Source: Vitellaria paradoxa (lineage: Eukaryota; Streptophyta; Magnoliopsida; Ericales; Sapotaceae). Taken from it: a stretch of 64,000 nucleotides of DNA. How positions within the stretch are numbered: position 1 is the stretch's first letter; every line of letters starts with the position of its first letter. Under the pieces are notes generated by a model, which saw only the letters and a program-made list of their open reading frames with translations, had not been told where the DNA came from and did not search any database. Both the position numbers and the translations under genes were made by a program. Location of the stretch: NCBI GenBank assembly GCA_019916065.1, contig CM034240.1, positions 37,499,389-37,563,388 of the forward strand, given 5' to 3'. Of the stretch, positions 10,540 to 20,561 are shown in pieces.

Positions 10540-12380
10540 ATGACTTCAGGAGGAAACACTACCCCACCGTCATCTCTACGGGTAGGGGACGGTTCTACTC
10601 CTGCCAAAACTAAAGGGAGTGCCCTTGTTATTCGGACTCCAGGTCTGGAGCATGCAAGGAGAAGAAAAATGAAGGACCCCGAGGCACTGAAACGGATAGA
10701 GGAGTTGATGGCTAAGGCCAGTGAGAAGCAAGCAGAATTGGAGGAGATTCTGCTGGAATTAAGTAAGGAAAAGGGAAAGTTTACTGCAAGTCATGCAGCT
10801 GATTCTGATCAACCTGACTCAGAATCTGACGAAAGTTACGATGCTCTTTACGAGGACTCCACTGATGAAGGTGACGGGGACACCCATGAACAAGAGGAGG
10901 AGCGTTCTCGCTCGCGACGTGATGTCACTCCTTCTAGAAAGGGCTCGCGCCATGCTAAAACCGTTGCAAAACATGACGCGAAATCTGATGCTGACTTGCT
11001 CACTAGAGTGCATCACAAAAAGAGTTCCTCGAAAAAGGTGCTGGAGACACACTCAGAAGAAGCGGATGGCTCAGACCAAGAAGAGGCGACTTTGAAGCGT
11101 AAGAAAGCGGGAAAGGCAAAGGTAGATGAGTGGGGGCAAGAAGAGGAATGGGGTGCTCAGGGCCAGAGCACACGCATGATGGCAAGGAAAGCCTTGGGGC
11201 GGATCTCTGCCTCTCCGTTCGTTAATGAAATAGTTGATGAGGAGCCTCCGGAGAAATTCCAAACTCTAAGGCTTAATCTCTATGATGGAAGAACTGACCC
11301 CCTGGCCCACTACCGCCATTACATGCAGGCCATGACATTATGGAGCGGCCATGACATTATGGAGCAGCAACGACCACCTTATGTGCAGAGTATTCCCTTC
11401 CAGTTTGGGGGATACAGCACTTCAGTGGTTCCATAAACTGCCCCCTGGCAGTATTCGGAGTTGGCAGCAACTGGCAGAGGAGTTCGTCACCCGATTTTTG
11501 GCTAACACAAAACAGCCCAAAACCGCTGATGTTCTCCTCACAATGAAAAGAAAGATCGGGGAATCATTGAGAGATTATTCCCGCCGCTACCTGGAGCTCT
11601 ACAACGAGGTGGGAGAATGCTCGGAGCAATTGGTCGTAACTTCATTTAAGTTGGGGTTGCGGAAAGAGGATAGGCTGTGGCTCTCCTTGACCAAAAAGCC
11701 CGCGGTCAACATGTCAGATCTTATGTGCCAGATTGAAAAATACGCCAAGGTGGAGGACGAGACACAGCCGGCCGAGCAAAAAGAAAAGAGATCCCAGGGC
11801 CAGAGAGGAGATAAAAGCCAAGAAGGAGGCCGCTGATTTATAGATGAAGAGAAGTCCGTCTTCGAAGCGGTCAATATGGTGTTCAAGATACCGATTTTCA
11901 AGATCCTCCCTCAAATAAGAAGTAAGCCATATTTCAGATGGCCCGGAAAGCTGCCGGACTTCCCTGGAAAGGAGAATTCCAAGAATTATTACGCGTATCA
12001 TCAAGACAAGGGGCATCGCACCGGAGTCTGCCGATCGTTGCGGCATCATCTGGAGGAATTGGTGCACAAGGGCCACCTTAAAGAGTTCATAGATGAGGGC
12101 AGAACTAGAGAAGCAACCCCACAGGACAGAGAGCCAAGGAGGCAACGAGAAGAGACTGCCGGGGAGGAGGCTGCCGAAGAAGTGCAACCCCCACCAAGAG
12201 TCAGGGCACGTAGCGATGTCCCAAGACCAGCAGTCATCCATGTGATCCATATGGAGCGGCGACCCCAGAGTGTCATTAACCATGCCCCTAATCCACAAAG
12301 TCAAGAGATCTTGGGCGTGGCAGGCCAGCCGAGCAAATGCCTGAGGAAAGCCACCACGGAAGGAATCACCTTTCATGAGG
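10540..12380 (+). pseudogene. gag: Retrotransposon gag, frameshifted
   Basis: The frame starts at ATG 10,540. The first about 240 residues are acidic and lysine-rich with low complexity. A gag core follows (PLAHYRHYMQAM, then WFHKLPPGSI, RSWQQLAEEFVTRF and LLTMKRKIGESLRDY), then a zinc-finger-like YAYHQDKGHRTGVCRSLRHH near 11,995, where the usual first Cys is Tyr. An 18-bp sequence at 11,328-11,345 is repeated at 11,347-11,364 with a 19-base period, so the frame shifts by one. A TGA at 11,834-11,836 stops the second segment; coding character continues in that frame to about 12,500. Gag would build the cytoplasmic virus-like particle and bind genomic RNA. Confidence 0.88.
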
Positions 12381-12399
12381 ATGAGTATTCTGGTGTTCA

Positions 12400-12726
12400 G
12401 CTGCCGCACAATGATGCCCTGGTAATCACTCTGGGCATGTTCGACTCTAAAGTGAGAAGAATTCTGGTGGACGCAGGAAGCTCAACAGAATCATGTTCCT
12501 GAGCTTATTTAAGAAGCTCGGATTAACTGAAGAGGATCTGGAACAGGCAGAATGCCCGCTCATAGGATTCAATTTTGCCCCTGTTTGGCCTCTGGGCAGA
12601 GTTGTCATTCCTGTCCGTGTGGGTCCAGTGGAGCAAGAGGTTGAGTTCACTGTTGTGGATTCCTCTTCTTCCTACAACGCTATAGTAGGAAGGTCGTGGA
12701 TTCATGCTTTGAAGGCGGTCCCCTAA
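12400..12726 (+). pseudogene. Retrotransposon aspartic protease region
   Basis: The active-site region reads ILVDAGSS, so the usual D-T-G or D-S-G triad is D-A-G here. The frame shifts near 12,490 and continues as FLSLFKKLGL, with the flap and C-terminal part including YNAIVGRSWIHAL near 12,675. It ends at TAA 12,724-12,726. In an intact element the enzyme cleaves the Gag-Pol polyprotein. Confidence 0.8.
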
Positions 12727-13773
12727 ACCTACCACCAGGTGCTGAAGTTCCCATATTGTGGGGAAGTGATTTCTATTTTTAGGGATCAAAATATTTCTCA
12801 AAAGTGCTTCTCTGCAGCCCTAAAATCCAAGACTATTCCCGAGCAAGTCCAATTGACGGAGCTACCTGAGGACGCCCCGAAGATCGATGATGTCGGTGGT
12901 GATCCATAGAAGAAAGCCATAGAGGGCTTGGAGAAATATCAGATTGGCCCTGCTGAGGATGACAAATTCTTCTTGATCGGCACCAACCTGAGCGCCGAGG
13001 AGAAACTGGAGCTAACGGAGATGCTCTTGAAGAATATTGGAACATTCGCCTGGACTCCGCATGAAATGTCAGGTATTTCTCCCGAAATCATGACTCATAA
13101 GTTGAATGTGAATCCGAGGGTAAAACCTGTGGTACAAAAGGTAAGGCGATCAGCTCTCCAGCATGCGGAGGCTGTCATAGAGGAGGTCGGCCGATTGTTA
13201 GAGGCGAAGGCCATCCGGGAAGTCTCATACCCGGAGTGGTTGGCCAATACAGTCGTGGTCAAAAAGAAGAATGGGAAATGGAGAGTCTGCGTAGACTATA
13301 CAGACCTGAATAAGGCCTGCCCGAAGGATCCATTCCCCCTGCCAAAGATCGACCAACTCGTTGATTCAACCGCTGGATGTTCTAGGATGTCGTTCCTGGA
13401 CGCTTATAGGGGATATCACCAGATCCCCATATTCGGCCCTGATGAGGAGAAGACTTCTTTCATAACCCCTCGAGGCATATACTATTACAGGGTTATGCCA
13501 TTCGGACTGAAGAACGTTGGAGCCACCTATCAACGGTTAGTTACGAAAATATTCAAAGAAGACCTCGGACAGACGATGGAGGTCTACATTGATGATATGG
13601 TGGTGAAAAGCAAGGAGCCGAACACTCATCTCCAACATCTCCAGCATGTTTTTTCTACCCTTGATCGGTATGGGTTAAAATTAAATGCTGCCAAGTGCGC
13701 ATTTGGAGTTGGCTCAGGTAAATTTTTGGGCCACTTGGTGAGCAGAATGGGAATTGAGGCTGATCCTGATTAA
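12727..13773 (+). pseudogene. pol: Retrotransposon reverse transcriptase
   Basis: The frame continues from the protease through a TAA at 12,724 and a TAG at 12,907-12,909. It is then open from 12,928 to 13,773. Conserved blocks include WRVCVDYTDLNKACPKDPFPLP, SFLDAYRGYHQIP, TSFITPRGIYYYRVMPFGL and the catalytic YIDD at 13,585-13,596, followed by KCAFGVGSGKFLGHLVS. It would copy the genomic RNA inside the particle. The segment ends at a TAA (13,771-13,773); thumb and RNase H sequence continue in the same frame. Confidence 0.93.
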
Positions 13774-14466
13774 ATACGTGCTATCCAATCTATTTTTCCT
13801 CCATGCACTAAAAAAGAAGTCCAGAAGCTCACAGGGATGGTGGCGGCACTCAATCGGTTTATCAGTAGGTCATCTGACAAGTGCCGACCATTCTTCAGAC
13901 TGCTCAAAGGAGCCAATAAGATGCAATGGGATGCTGAGGCAGACGCAGCACTGGAGAAGCTTAAAGAATACCTGACAACTATCCCGGTATTATCAACACC
14001 GCAGCCGGGGGATATTTTGCAACTATATCTGGCAGTTTCAGAACATGCAGTCAGTGCCGTCCTACTGAGAGAGGAACAGGGGAAGCAGCATCCTATCTAC
14101 TATGTGAGCAAAACGATGCAAGGGGCGGAGACCAGATACCTTCCCCTAGATAAGTTGACCTTGGCATTGATAATGGCGTCCAGGAAGTTAGCCCATTACT
14201 TCCATGCACAAACCATTCAAGTAGTCACCGATTAGCCAATTGGCCATGTTTTAAAGAGGGCTGATGTGTCTGGTTGGGTGGCAAAATGGGCAGTTTTTCT
14301 TGGTGCATTTGACATAAAATTCATCCCAAGAACCGCAATAAAGGCTCAAGTTTTGGCCGATTTTGTAGCGAAATTTACCACGCCAGCTCCTGGTCCAGCA
14401 GAAGAAGTATGGCAAGTGGAAATAAAGTCTGCCCCAGCCGAACACATTGATGCCGAACAACCTTGA
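13774..14466 (+). pseudogene. Retrotransposon RT thumb and first RNase H domain
   Basis: The sequence continues in the pol frame. QKLTGMVAALNRFISRS is the RT thumb/connection typical of this group. LYLAVSEHAVSAVLLRE and YYVSKTMQGAETRY-LPLDKLTLALI belong to the first RNase H domain. Stops at 14,233-14,235 (TAG) and 14,464-14,466 (TGA) break it. The usual first catalytic Asp is Ser in the LAVSEHAVS motif, as I recall is common in Tat elements, where the second RNase H is thought to provide activity. Confidence 0.8.
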
Positions 14467-14865
14467 CAAATTGAGGTTGATGGATATTCGTCTAGAAAAG
14501 GTGGCGATGTAGGCATTGTTCTGACTACCCCGGAAGGGGTCACTATAGAATACGCAATAAAACTTGAATTCGAGGTCACTAATAATGAAATAGAGTATGA
14601 AGCTCTCTTAGCCGGGTTAAACATTGCTCGGCGATTAATGACAAACGATGTTGTAATAAAGACTGACTCTCAGCTGGTTGCCAATCAACTAAAGGGTGAG
14701 TATATGGCCAGAAGTGAGAAGATGGCAGAGTATTTACAAGTGGCTAAGAAGAAAATCGAAGACTTTAATAAAGCTAGCGTGGAGCTCATTGGGAGAGATC
14801 ATAATGCTCACGCTGACGCACTTGCAACGCTGGCTGCCTCTTCTCGAATAAGGCTAATTGATCAG
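14467..14865 (+). pseudogene. Second (archaeal-type) RNase H domain, Tat-lineage mark
   Basis: After the TGA at 14,464 the same frame reads QIEVDGYSSRKGGDVGIVL, then NNEIEYEALLAGLNIA, VVIKTDSQLVANQLKGEY and HNAHADALATLAASS. These carry the D, E, D and final D positions of an RNase H fold. An extra RNase H of this type between the first RNase H and integrase is known from Tat-lineage elements. This region is one of the better preserved parts of pol. Confidence 0.8.
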
Positions 14866-16177
14866 ATTTTCATGGAAGTTCTAAAGAGACCGAGCATAAC
14901 GAAAGATGAGGAGGTAATGTGTGCTGACTTAGCCCTATCTTGGATGGATCCAATCATTGCTTACCTGAAGGACGGAACTCTCCCCGGAGACAAGACAGAA
15001 GCGAGGAAGCTGCGAATAAAGGCCACCAGGTTTTGGCTCTCTCCTGACCATAAGCTATACAAGAAGTCCTTCACAGGTCCCTATTTTCTTTGTGTTCATC
15101 CTGACAAAATGCAAGACTTCCTCTATGAGCTTCATGAAGGGGTCTTGGGGCACATACTGGGGGCAGATCACTGGCGCACCGAGCAATCACACAAGGGTAT
15201 TGATGGCCGAAGATGGGGTATGATGCTCAAGCCTATGTTCGGAGATGCAAGAAATGCCAAATGTTCGCTCCCATTCCTCACCAGCCAGCCCAAGAACTAA
15301 GTCCGCTGACCAGTCCTTGGCCGTTCGCTCAATGGGGACTTGACATTGTGGGACCCCTGCCTACTGCTTCGGGAAATAGAAAGTTTTTAGTGGTCGGCAC
15401 CGACTACTTTACTAAGTGGGTGGAAGCAGAACCCCTAGCTCACATCAGGGATGCAGATACCATTCGATTTATTTGGAAAACATCATTACTAGGTATGGCA
15501 TCCCTAGGACACTTATTTCTGACAATGGGACGCAATTTGACAGTGCCCCATTTAGGAAGTATTGTTCTAGATATGGAATCAAGAATATTTACTCTACACC
15601 AGCTTACCCCCAGAGTAATGGTCAAGCCAAAACTACAAATAAGGTCATTCTCAATGGAATCAAGAAAAGACTGGAAGCGGCAAAGAGGAAATGGGTGGAA
15701 GAATCGCCATCAGTGCTGTGGACATACCGAACAACTCCTAGAAGATCAACTGGAGAATCTCCTTTCTCTCTGGCTTATGGAGTTGAAGCTGTCATCCCGT
15801 TGGAAGTAGGCTTGCCGAGCATCAAAACTCTTGCATTTGATAAAGGGGAGAATGACAAAGCTATGGCAATGAGTCTAGATCTAATTGATGAAAGAAGGGA
15901 ACTGGCCACACTAAGGTTAGCCAACTACTAACAAGAGATAAGGAAGAAATTTAATAAGGGGGTCAGATCTAGAGAATTCAGCACAGGCGACTGGGTGTTG
16001 AGAAAATTGATGGGAAGTAGGAAAGATCAAACCGAAGGAAAGCTTGGAGTTAATTGGGAAGGACCATTCCTCGTCTCTGAGGTGTTCGGCAATGGTGCTT
16101 ACAAGTTAACTGACATGGGAGGAAAGCCGATCAAAAGACCATGGAATATAGCCCATTTAAAGTTGTACTATCATTGA
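14866..16177 (+). pseudogene. Retrotransposon integrase, catalytic Glu lost
   Basis: The N-terminal zinc-binding region (LHEGVLGH, and CKKCQM at about 15,250) is split by a frameshift between 15,130 and 15,213. A second shift near 15,470 leads to the frame holding RTLISDNGTQFDS. The DDE core is visible: Asp in WGLDIVGPLP, Asp in ISDNGTQF. The position normally Glu in the N-G-Q-A-E block reads NGQAKTTNK (about 15,617), a Glu to Lys change that should abolish strand transfer. A TAA lies at 15,929-15,931 and the C-terminal part (WEGPFLVSEV, KRPWNIAHLKLYY) ends at TGA 16,175-16,177. Confidence 0.88.
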
Positions 16178-16299
16178 TATTACTGTACATTTATTATTAA
16201 AGACTTTGTACATCTATTGAAAATCGATTCTTTTGTAAGCAATTAAAGCAATTTCAAAAGCTTGAGACAACTCCCTGCTTAGCAAAAAGACGCCACACC

Positions 16300-16690
16300 T
16301 CTTTGAGTGGTGGCCTGGAAAAGAGCCATGCTCAGCTTGCCGAGCATTGGCACAAAAAACGCCACATCCCTTTGGACGTTGGTACAATCCTGGTTTATTG
16401 ACTGACCAGGAATTCTCTTTAAACTGGGATTCAATTCCCCAGTTTTCTGAAAATAATTATCAAAAGGAGCCACGCTCGGCTTGCCCAGCATTGGTACATT
16501 CCTGGTTTATTGACTGACTAGGAATTCTCTTTAAAATGTGATTCAATTCCCCAGTTTTCTGAAAAGAATTATCAAAAGGAGCCACGCTCGGCTTGCCGAA
16601 CGTTGGTACATTCCTGGTTCAATTCCTTGGTTTATTGATTAGAAAGAAAAGAAGCCACGCTCAGTTTCCTTAGCGTTGGTACAATAGAAG
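16300..16690. repeat. Imperfect tandem repeats, about 112-bp period
   Basis: Within the non-coding part between pol and the antisense gene, GGAGCCACGCTCGGCTTGCC starts at 16,466 and 16,578, and TGGTTTATTGACTGAC at 16,391 and 16,503; both give a 112-base spacing. Diverged partial units lie on either side. Tandem repeats in this 3' region are common in Tat elements. No protein is encoded here. Confidence 0.75.
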
Positions 16691-17190
16691 CAAAAGGCCT
16701 TACAACACATAGAATCATTTCAAGGAAGCTCGGCCCTGATGTGAGTAAGCCCTCGTATCATAAAGATTCACTTCTCCAATGCTCGGCATGAAATTGAACA
16801 GCGAAATTTTGTCAAAAAGTGAATTCCTCGGTTATTATATGAAAGCTCGAGGACAGCTGAACTCATTAAGGTATGTGAGATTTATTAAAGTTATGTCTCT
16901 TTAGCAAAAGCTTGAAGTTACTTGATGAAAAGTAAACAACTACTTGAACTTGTTATCCTTGAAAGACTTGATGTTTAAAGCATTTCTGTTAAAATTTATG
17001 GTTACTCGGCTAATTGGTACAAATCTATTCACGGTACATACTTCAACACAAGCATAAAACGTATAAATAGAAAGCCAGACTCCCAGTAGGAAACAATTCA
17101 AAAGCTTTTATTTCATGTTTCAGAGCACGATTACAATATACTTTATATAATTGTCAACTGAAAAGGCTATCCTAAACGTAAGATGGGGCA
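16691..17190. other. Retrotransposon non-coding spacer
   Basis: No coding character was seen on either strand between the tandem repeats and the last exon of the antisense gene. The gene's 3' untranslated region probably lies in the right part. Confidence 0.5.
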
Positions 17191-20070
17191 TTAGCATTTG
17201 TTGTAAGGGTTCGTAGCTATCTCGTAGGAAAAAACGTCAAGGTACTCCTCAGCTGCATTCCTTATAATTTCGTCAGCAACCAAGTCAAAGTATTCTTCAA
17301 TCAATTCATCAGCAGTTCTAAAGAAGCAAAGACATAGAAAAACAAAGCGAGATTAGAGAAAAACTAAAGTATTTCCATTCATTCAGAGTCAGAAGTTTTA
17401 CATTGTTACATCTGAATTGAATAAAAAAGCAAAACAAAAATACAAAGAGGCTCACTTCTCTCCCTCCTTAGTGGGATCACTCTCCACAACCAGATCAATC
17501 TGTTTAGGTGCTTGGGAGGTGTCCTTCTGGGCACTATCCACCTCAACCTCCCCCTCGTCGATGGTTTCTTCGGCAGTCTGAATTGAGGGAGTCTGAGGCG
17601 GACGCTCGAAGCTGAACTGATGAGTTAGGCGTTCAGGATCAGGGTAAGGGACCTCTGTGTATATGGGGTTGGTGTGATCGATGTTGTTCTTCTTCATTGC
17701 AGCCTCCCAACCCTCGAGGAAAAAATCGTTGTGAGCGTCCCTCATCTGATCCACGCAGTCATTAATTTGCGCCTCCACATCAGCTTTGGCCTTCTCCTCG
17801 ACTGTGCGGAGGGCAGTTTCCTTTTCTTCCAGGGCCCGAATCTTTAGTGCGAGCTCTGCTCGGAGGTTGGCAAGCTCCTGCTTCGATTTGCTCTGCTCGG
17901 CCCTCGAAGTCTCCAACTCCTTCAGAAGTATCTCTTGCCCAGCCTTTGAGGAGGATAGTTCGATCTCGGCTTTGTAAAGTTTGCCCTTGACCTCCAATAG
18001 CTCTTCGTCCTTGCGGACAAGGACTTTATCCATGGACTCTACATGGGCTTGGCTCCCTGCTACTTGGCCAAGGGCATCATTAAGCTGTCGCTCGAGTTCT
18101 TTTCTCTCATCTCCAAGCTGGCTCCTCTCTTTTGCCAGAGCATCATTGCTGGATTGGAGATTCTTCTTCTCCTTCTCCAAGGTCCTCACATTTACCTTTA
18201 ATTCCTTTATGTCTGACCTATCCTGCTCGGCTCTGGCATCGGAGGCTTGGCTCCGAGCAATTAGCTCCATTGTCTAGAGAGAAGTCTGTAGAAAGAACAG
18301 AGAGTTAGAAAATTATAATGGTAAAAGGATGTGCATAGAGGAATATCATTATACTTACAGAAATGATATTCTTCATCAGAGTCTTGTGGATGTCCTCCGT
18401 TTTATTCTTTCTTGCGGTATGAACATCCCGAGAAGGGAGGACACCTTTGAGATACTCCTCGGCATGATTGAGAGCTGTATCTTGGACGGTGAAGGGTCGG
18501 CCTTGAGGATGCTCGAGGCTGGGAATGAGGATTTTCGGAACGAACGGAGGGGAGTCTCGAACCGGATTGGCCAGATACTCGATGGCAAGAGGCACAAGCC
18601 CAATCGGCGGAGAAGGTAGTGGCTCGGAGGTCTTGGGTGGTGCGTCTTTGGTGGGTGGCACGACCTTGGAAGGTGCTGCCCCCCTTGCAGCATCATCTTT
18701 TGGCAGTTTTGACTGCTCGGCCGCTTGAGCTGCTTCTGTAGATTGCGTCTTGGCCCTTTTCTGCTCAGGGGGACCAGAAGGTTTCTTTTGAGCTACCTCA
18801 TGCTCCTTCCCCTTCTCTATTTTTACTTTCAGTATCTGATCGACAGTTGCAGGAGCAAGGGCCTTCCTCTCATCAAGCTTCCTTTTGCCCGCAGCTTTTT
18901 GCTCGTTGGCTTTTTTCTTCTTGGCCTCTTCGGCCCTCTGCTCTTTGGCCTTTGCCATGGCGAGCTTCTTGTAATCAATCTTTGGGGCCATATCTCCTCC
19001 CTCTTCCCCTTCTGGATCTGAAAAGTACTCGAAAGCGGGGGGTACTTCAACTTCTTCTTCTTCTTCTTCCTCCTCCTCGTCCAAAAGAACGAGTCCCCGC
19101 CTCCTTGGTTGCTCGGCAGGCTCAGGAATCGCTACTTGTAGGGCACGAACTTGCTTGGCAACCAACGGGATAGCAAACGGAGGTGGACGGGCCCACCCTG
19201 GATGCCTCAAGGCATAGTAATCTTCTTTTTCTTCAGCGGAAGCCCAAAACCACCACTGAAGACGCCTGATTGCTTCTGGGGTGGCGAAACCTTGAGGGGG
19301 AGCGATGAACGTTTGGTGAGAATGGATGAAGTTGAACAGAATTGGGACTGCTTTGGCAAACGGATAAAGATCCGGACCTCCAAGGAATTTGAACACCTGT
19401 TCGAGGTGATCCTTGTCAGCACGAAGACCAGTAGCCCAGAACTTCTTTGTTTGGTCGGCTGCATAGAAATTAAATCAAATAGTTAGTGTGCTTCTAAGAA
19501 AACCAGAAGTCAAAGAAGAGTAAAGAAGTGGTAGCATTCGAAATCAACCAACCTGGGCCCAAAGAAACCAGAGGGACGATTGGATAACGATCTTCATCTG
19601 GATCGTGTGTCCAGTGACCCGTGACGACGCACAGGTCACTTCCCGACGTAATCGTATCAGGCAGCATATGGACCAAGGCTTTTTCTGGTCGGGATTTCAG
19701 GTACCACCTGTTCTCATCCTTCTTCACCTTCTGGATTGAGTAACAGTAAAGAAGATCCCACTCAGAAATGTGGAATCCGTATCGTCTATTTATCTCTATT
19801 ACCCCATTAACTATCCTATAGAAGTTGTGGGTGAGATTCCTAGGGCCAAGATCTAAAATGCTCATCATAGAGCGAAGAAAAGGGTGTAGAGGGAACCTAA
19901 GGCCACCTTCGGTGATGGCCACTATGGGGAACTCCCCTGTTTCGCGCTCGCCTTGTTCGGCGAGCCTAATGTTTACGTTCTAAGGAATTTGGTATTTCTC
20001 CTTGAAAACCTTAATTTTTTCCTCAGAGTTTAGCTCATTTGCGAGTCTACCTATGATGGAAGATTTGAAA
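17191..20070 (-). pseudogene. Four-exon antisense accessory gene of the retrotransposon
   Basis: Read on the minus strand, four exons join in frame: exon 1 about 20,070-19,553, exon 2 19,458-18,359, exon 3 18,285-17,456, exon 4 17,317-17,191. Introns are 94, 73 and 138 bp; donors read GTTGGT, GTAAGT and GTGAGC, acceptors ATGCAG, CTACAG and TTTTAG-type. Phases agree at each junction (1, 0, 2). Exon 1 has GGLRFPLHPFLRSMM and WDLLYCYSIQKVKKDENRWY. Exon 2 has PEAIRRLQWWFWASAEEKED followed by an acidic run and a Lys/Ala-rich basic part. Exon 3 is a long Glu/Lys-rich coiled coil, and exon 4 is a short acidic end (ELIEEYFDLVADEII). In-frame TAG codons at 19,980-19,982 and 18,274-18,276 suggest a decayed copy. 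No ATG is visible at the 5' end; a TGA lies upstream near 20,088. Antisense ORFs at this place are known in Tat elements such as Grande; their function is unknown. Confidence 0.8.
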
Positions 20071-20546
20071 TAAAAAGGATTAACTCACCAGGAACAAAGA
20101 ACGACGGGAAGGATGGAAGCTCGAGAAGATGGAAACTCAGAGGGAAAGAAGCAAATGAAATCTGATGGCTCAAGTTACGGAAAGAAAGTAAAAGAAAATG
20201 AACCCAGTATATATGTATATGTGTGTGTATCTGTGGGGGTAACCGAAGCGTTACCAATAAAAAGGCAACGAGCCGTAAAAATGGCATTTATCACCGCCCC
20301 AGTTTTCAAATTTCTGACCACTCACGTCTTGACACCCCGGATCTGGGGATCCGCGTAAGCGGCGCGGCAGATGAAAAGCTGAAAGGGCACTACGCGTGTC
20401 ATTACCAAGAGAGAGAAGGGTCCAATCAGATTAGAAGCGCGTCAGGAGGGCACTAAACGACAAATCGCATGAGAAAGATGAAACGGATTGGGAAGGTAAG
20501 GCTTTTCTGCTCTGATACTCTGCTCGGAAAACATATTTTTCCAACC
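20071..20546. other. Retrotransposon spacer before the 3' LTR
   Basis: This stretch would hold the promoter and 5' untranslated region of the antisense gene. It contains a TATATATGTATATGTGTG-like run near 20,207-20,226 but no clear protein on either strand. A possible splice donor on the minus strand (CTGGTGAGT near 20,090) might belong to an unrecognised 5' exon. Confidence 0.4.
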
Positions 20547-20561
20547 AGAGTGGGGGCAAAA
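20547..20561 (+). promoter_or_regulatory. Polypurine tract
   Basis: AGAGTGGGGGCAAAA lies immediately before the 3' LTR. Purine-rich tracts here prime plus-strand DNA synthesis in LTR elements. A single C interrupts the run. Confidence 0.85.

Noticed and set aside
17786..18277. Plus-strand open frames over 17.8-19.2 kb
   Set aside because: They are complements of the coiled-coil and low-complexity exons of the antisense gene; serine/leucine-rich shadow frames.
20051..20287. 78-residue minus-strand frame just upstream of antisense exon 1
   Set aside because: It might hold the missing start of the antisense gene, but a join to exon 1 would need an intron of about 40 bases, too short for plants, so it was not added.
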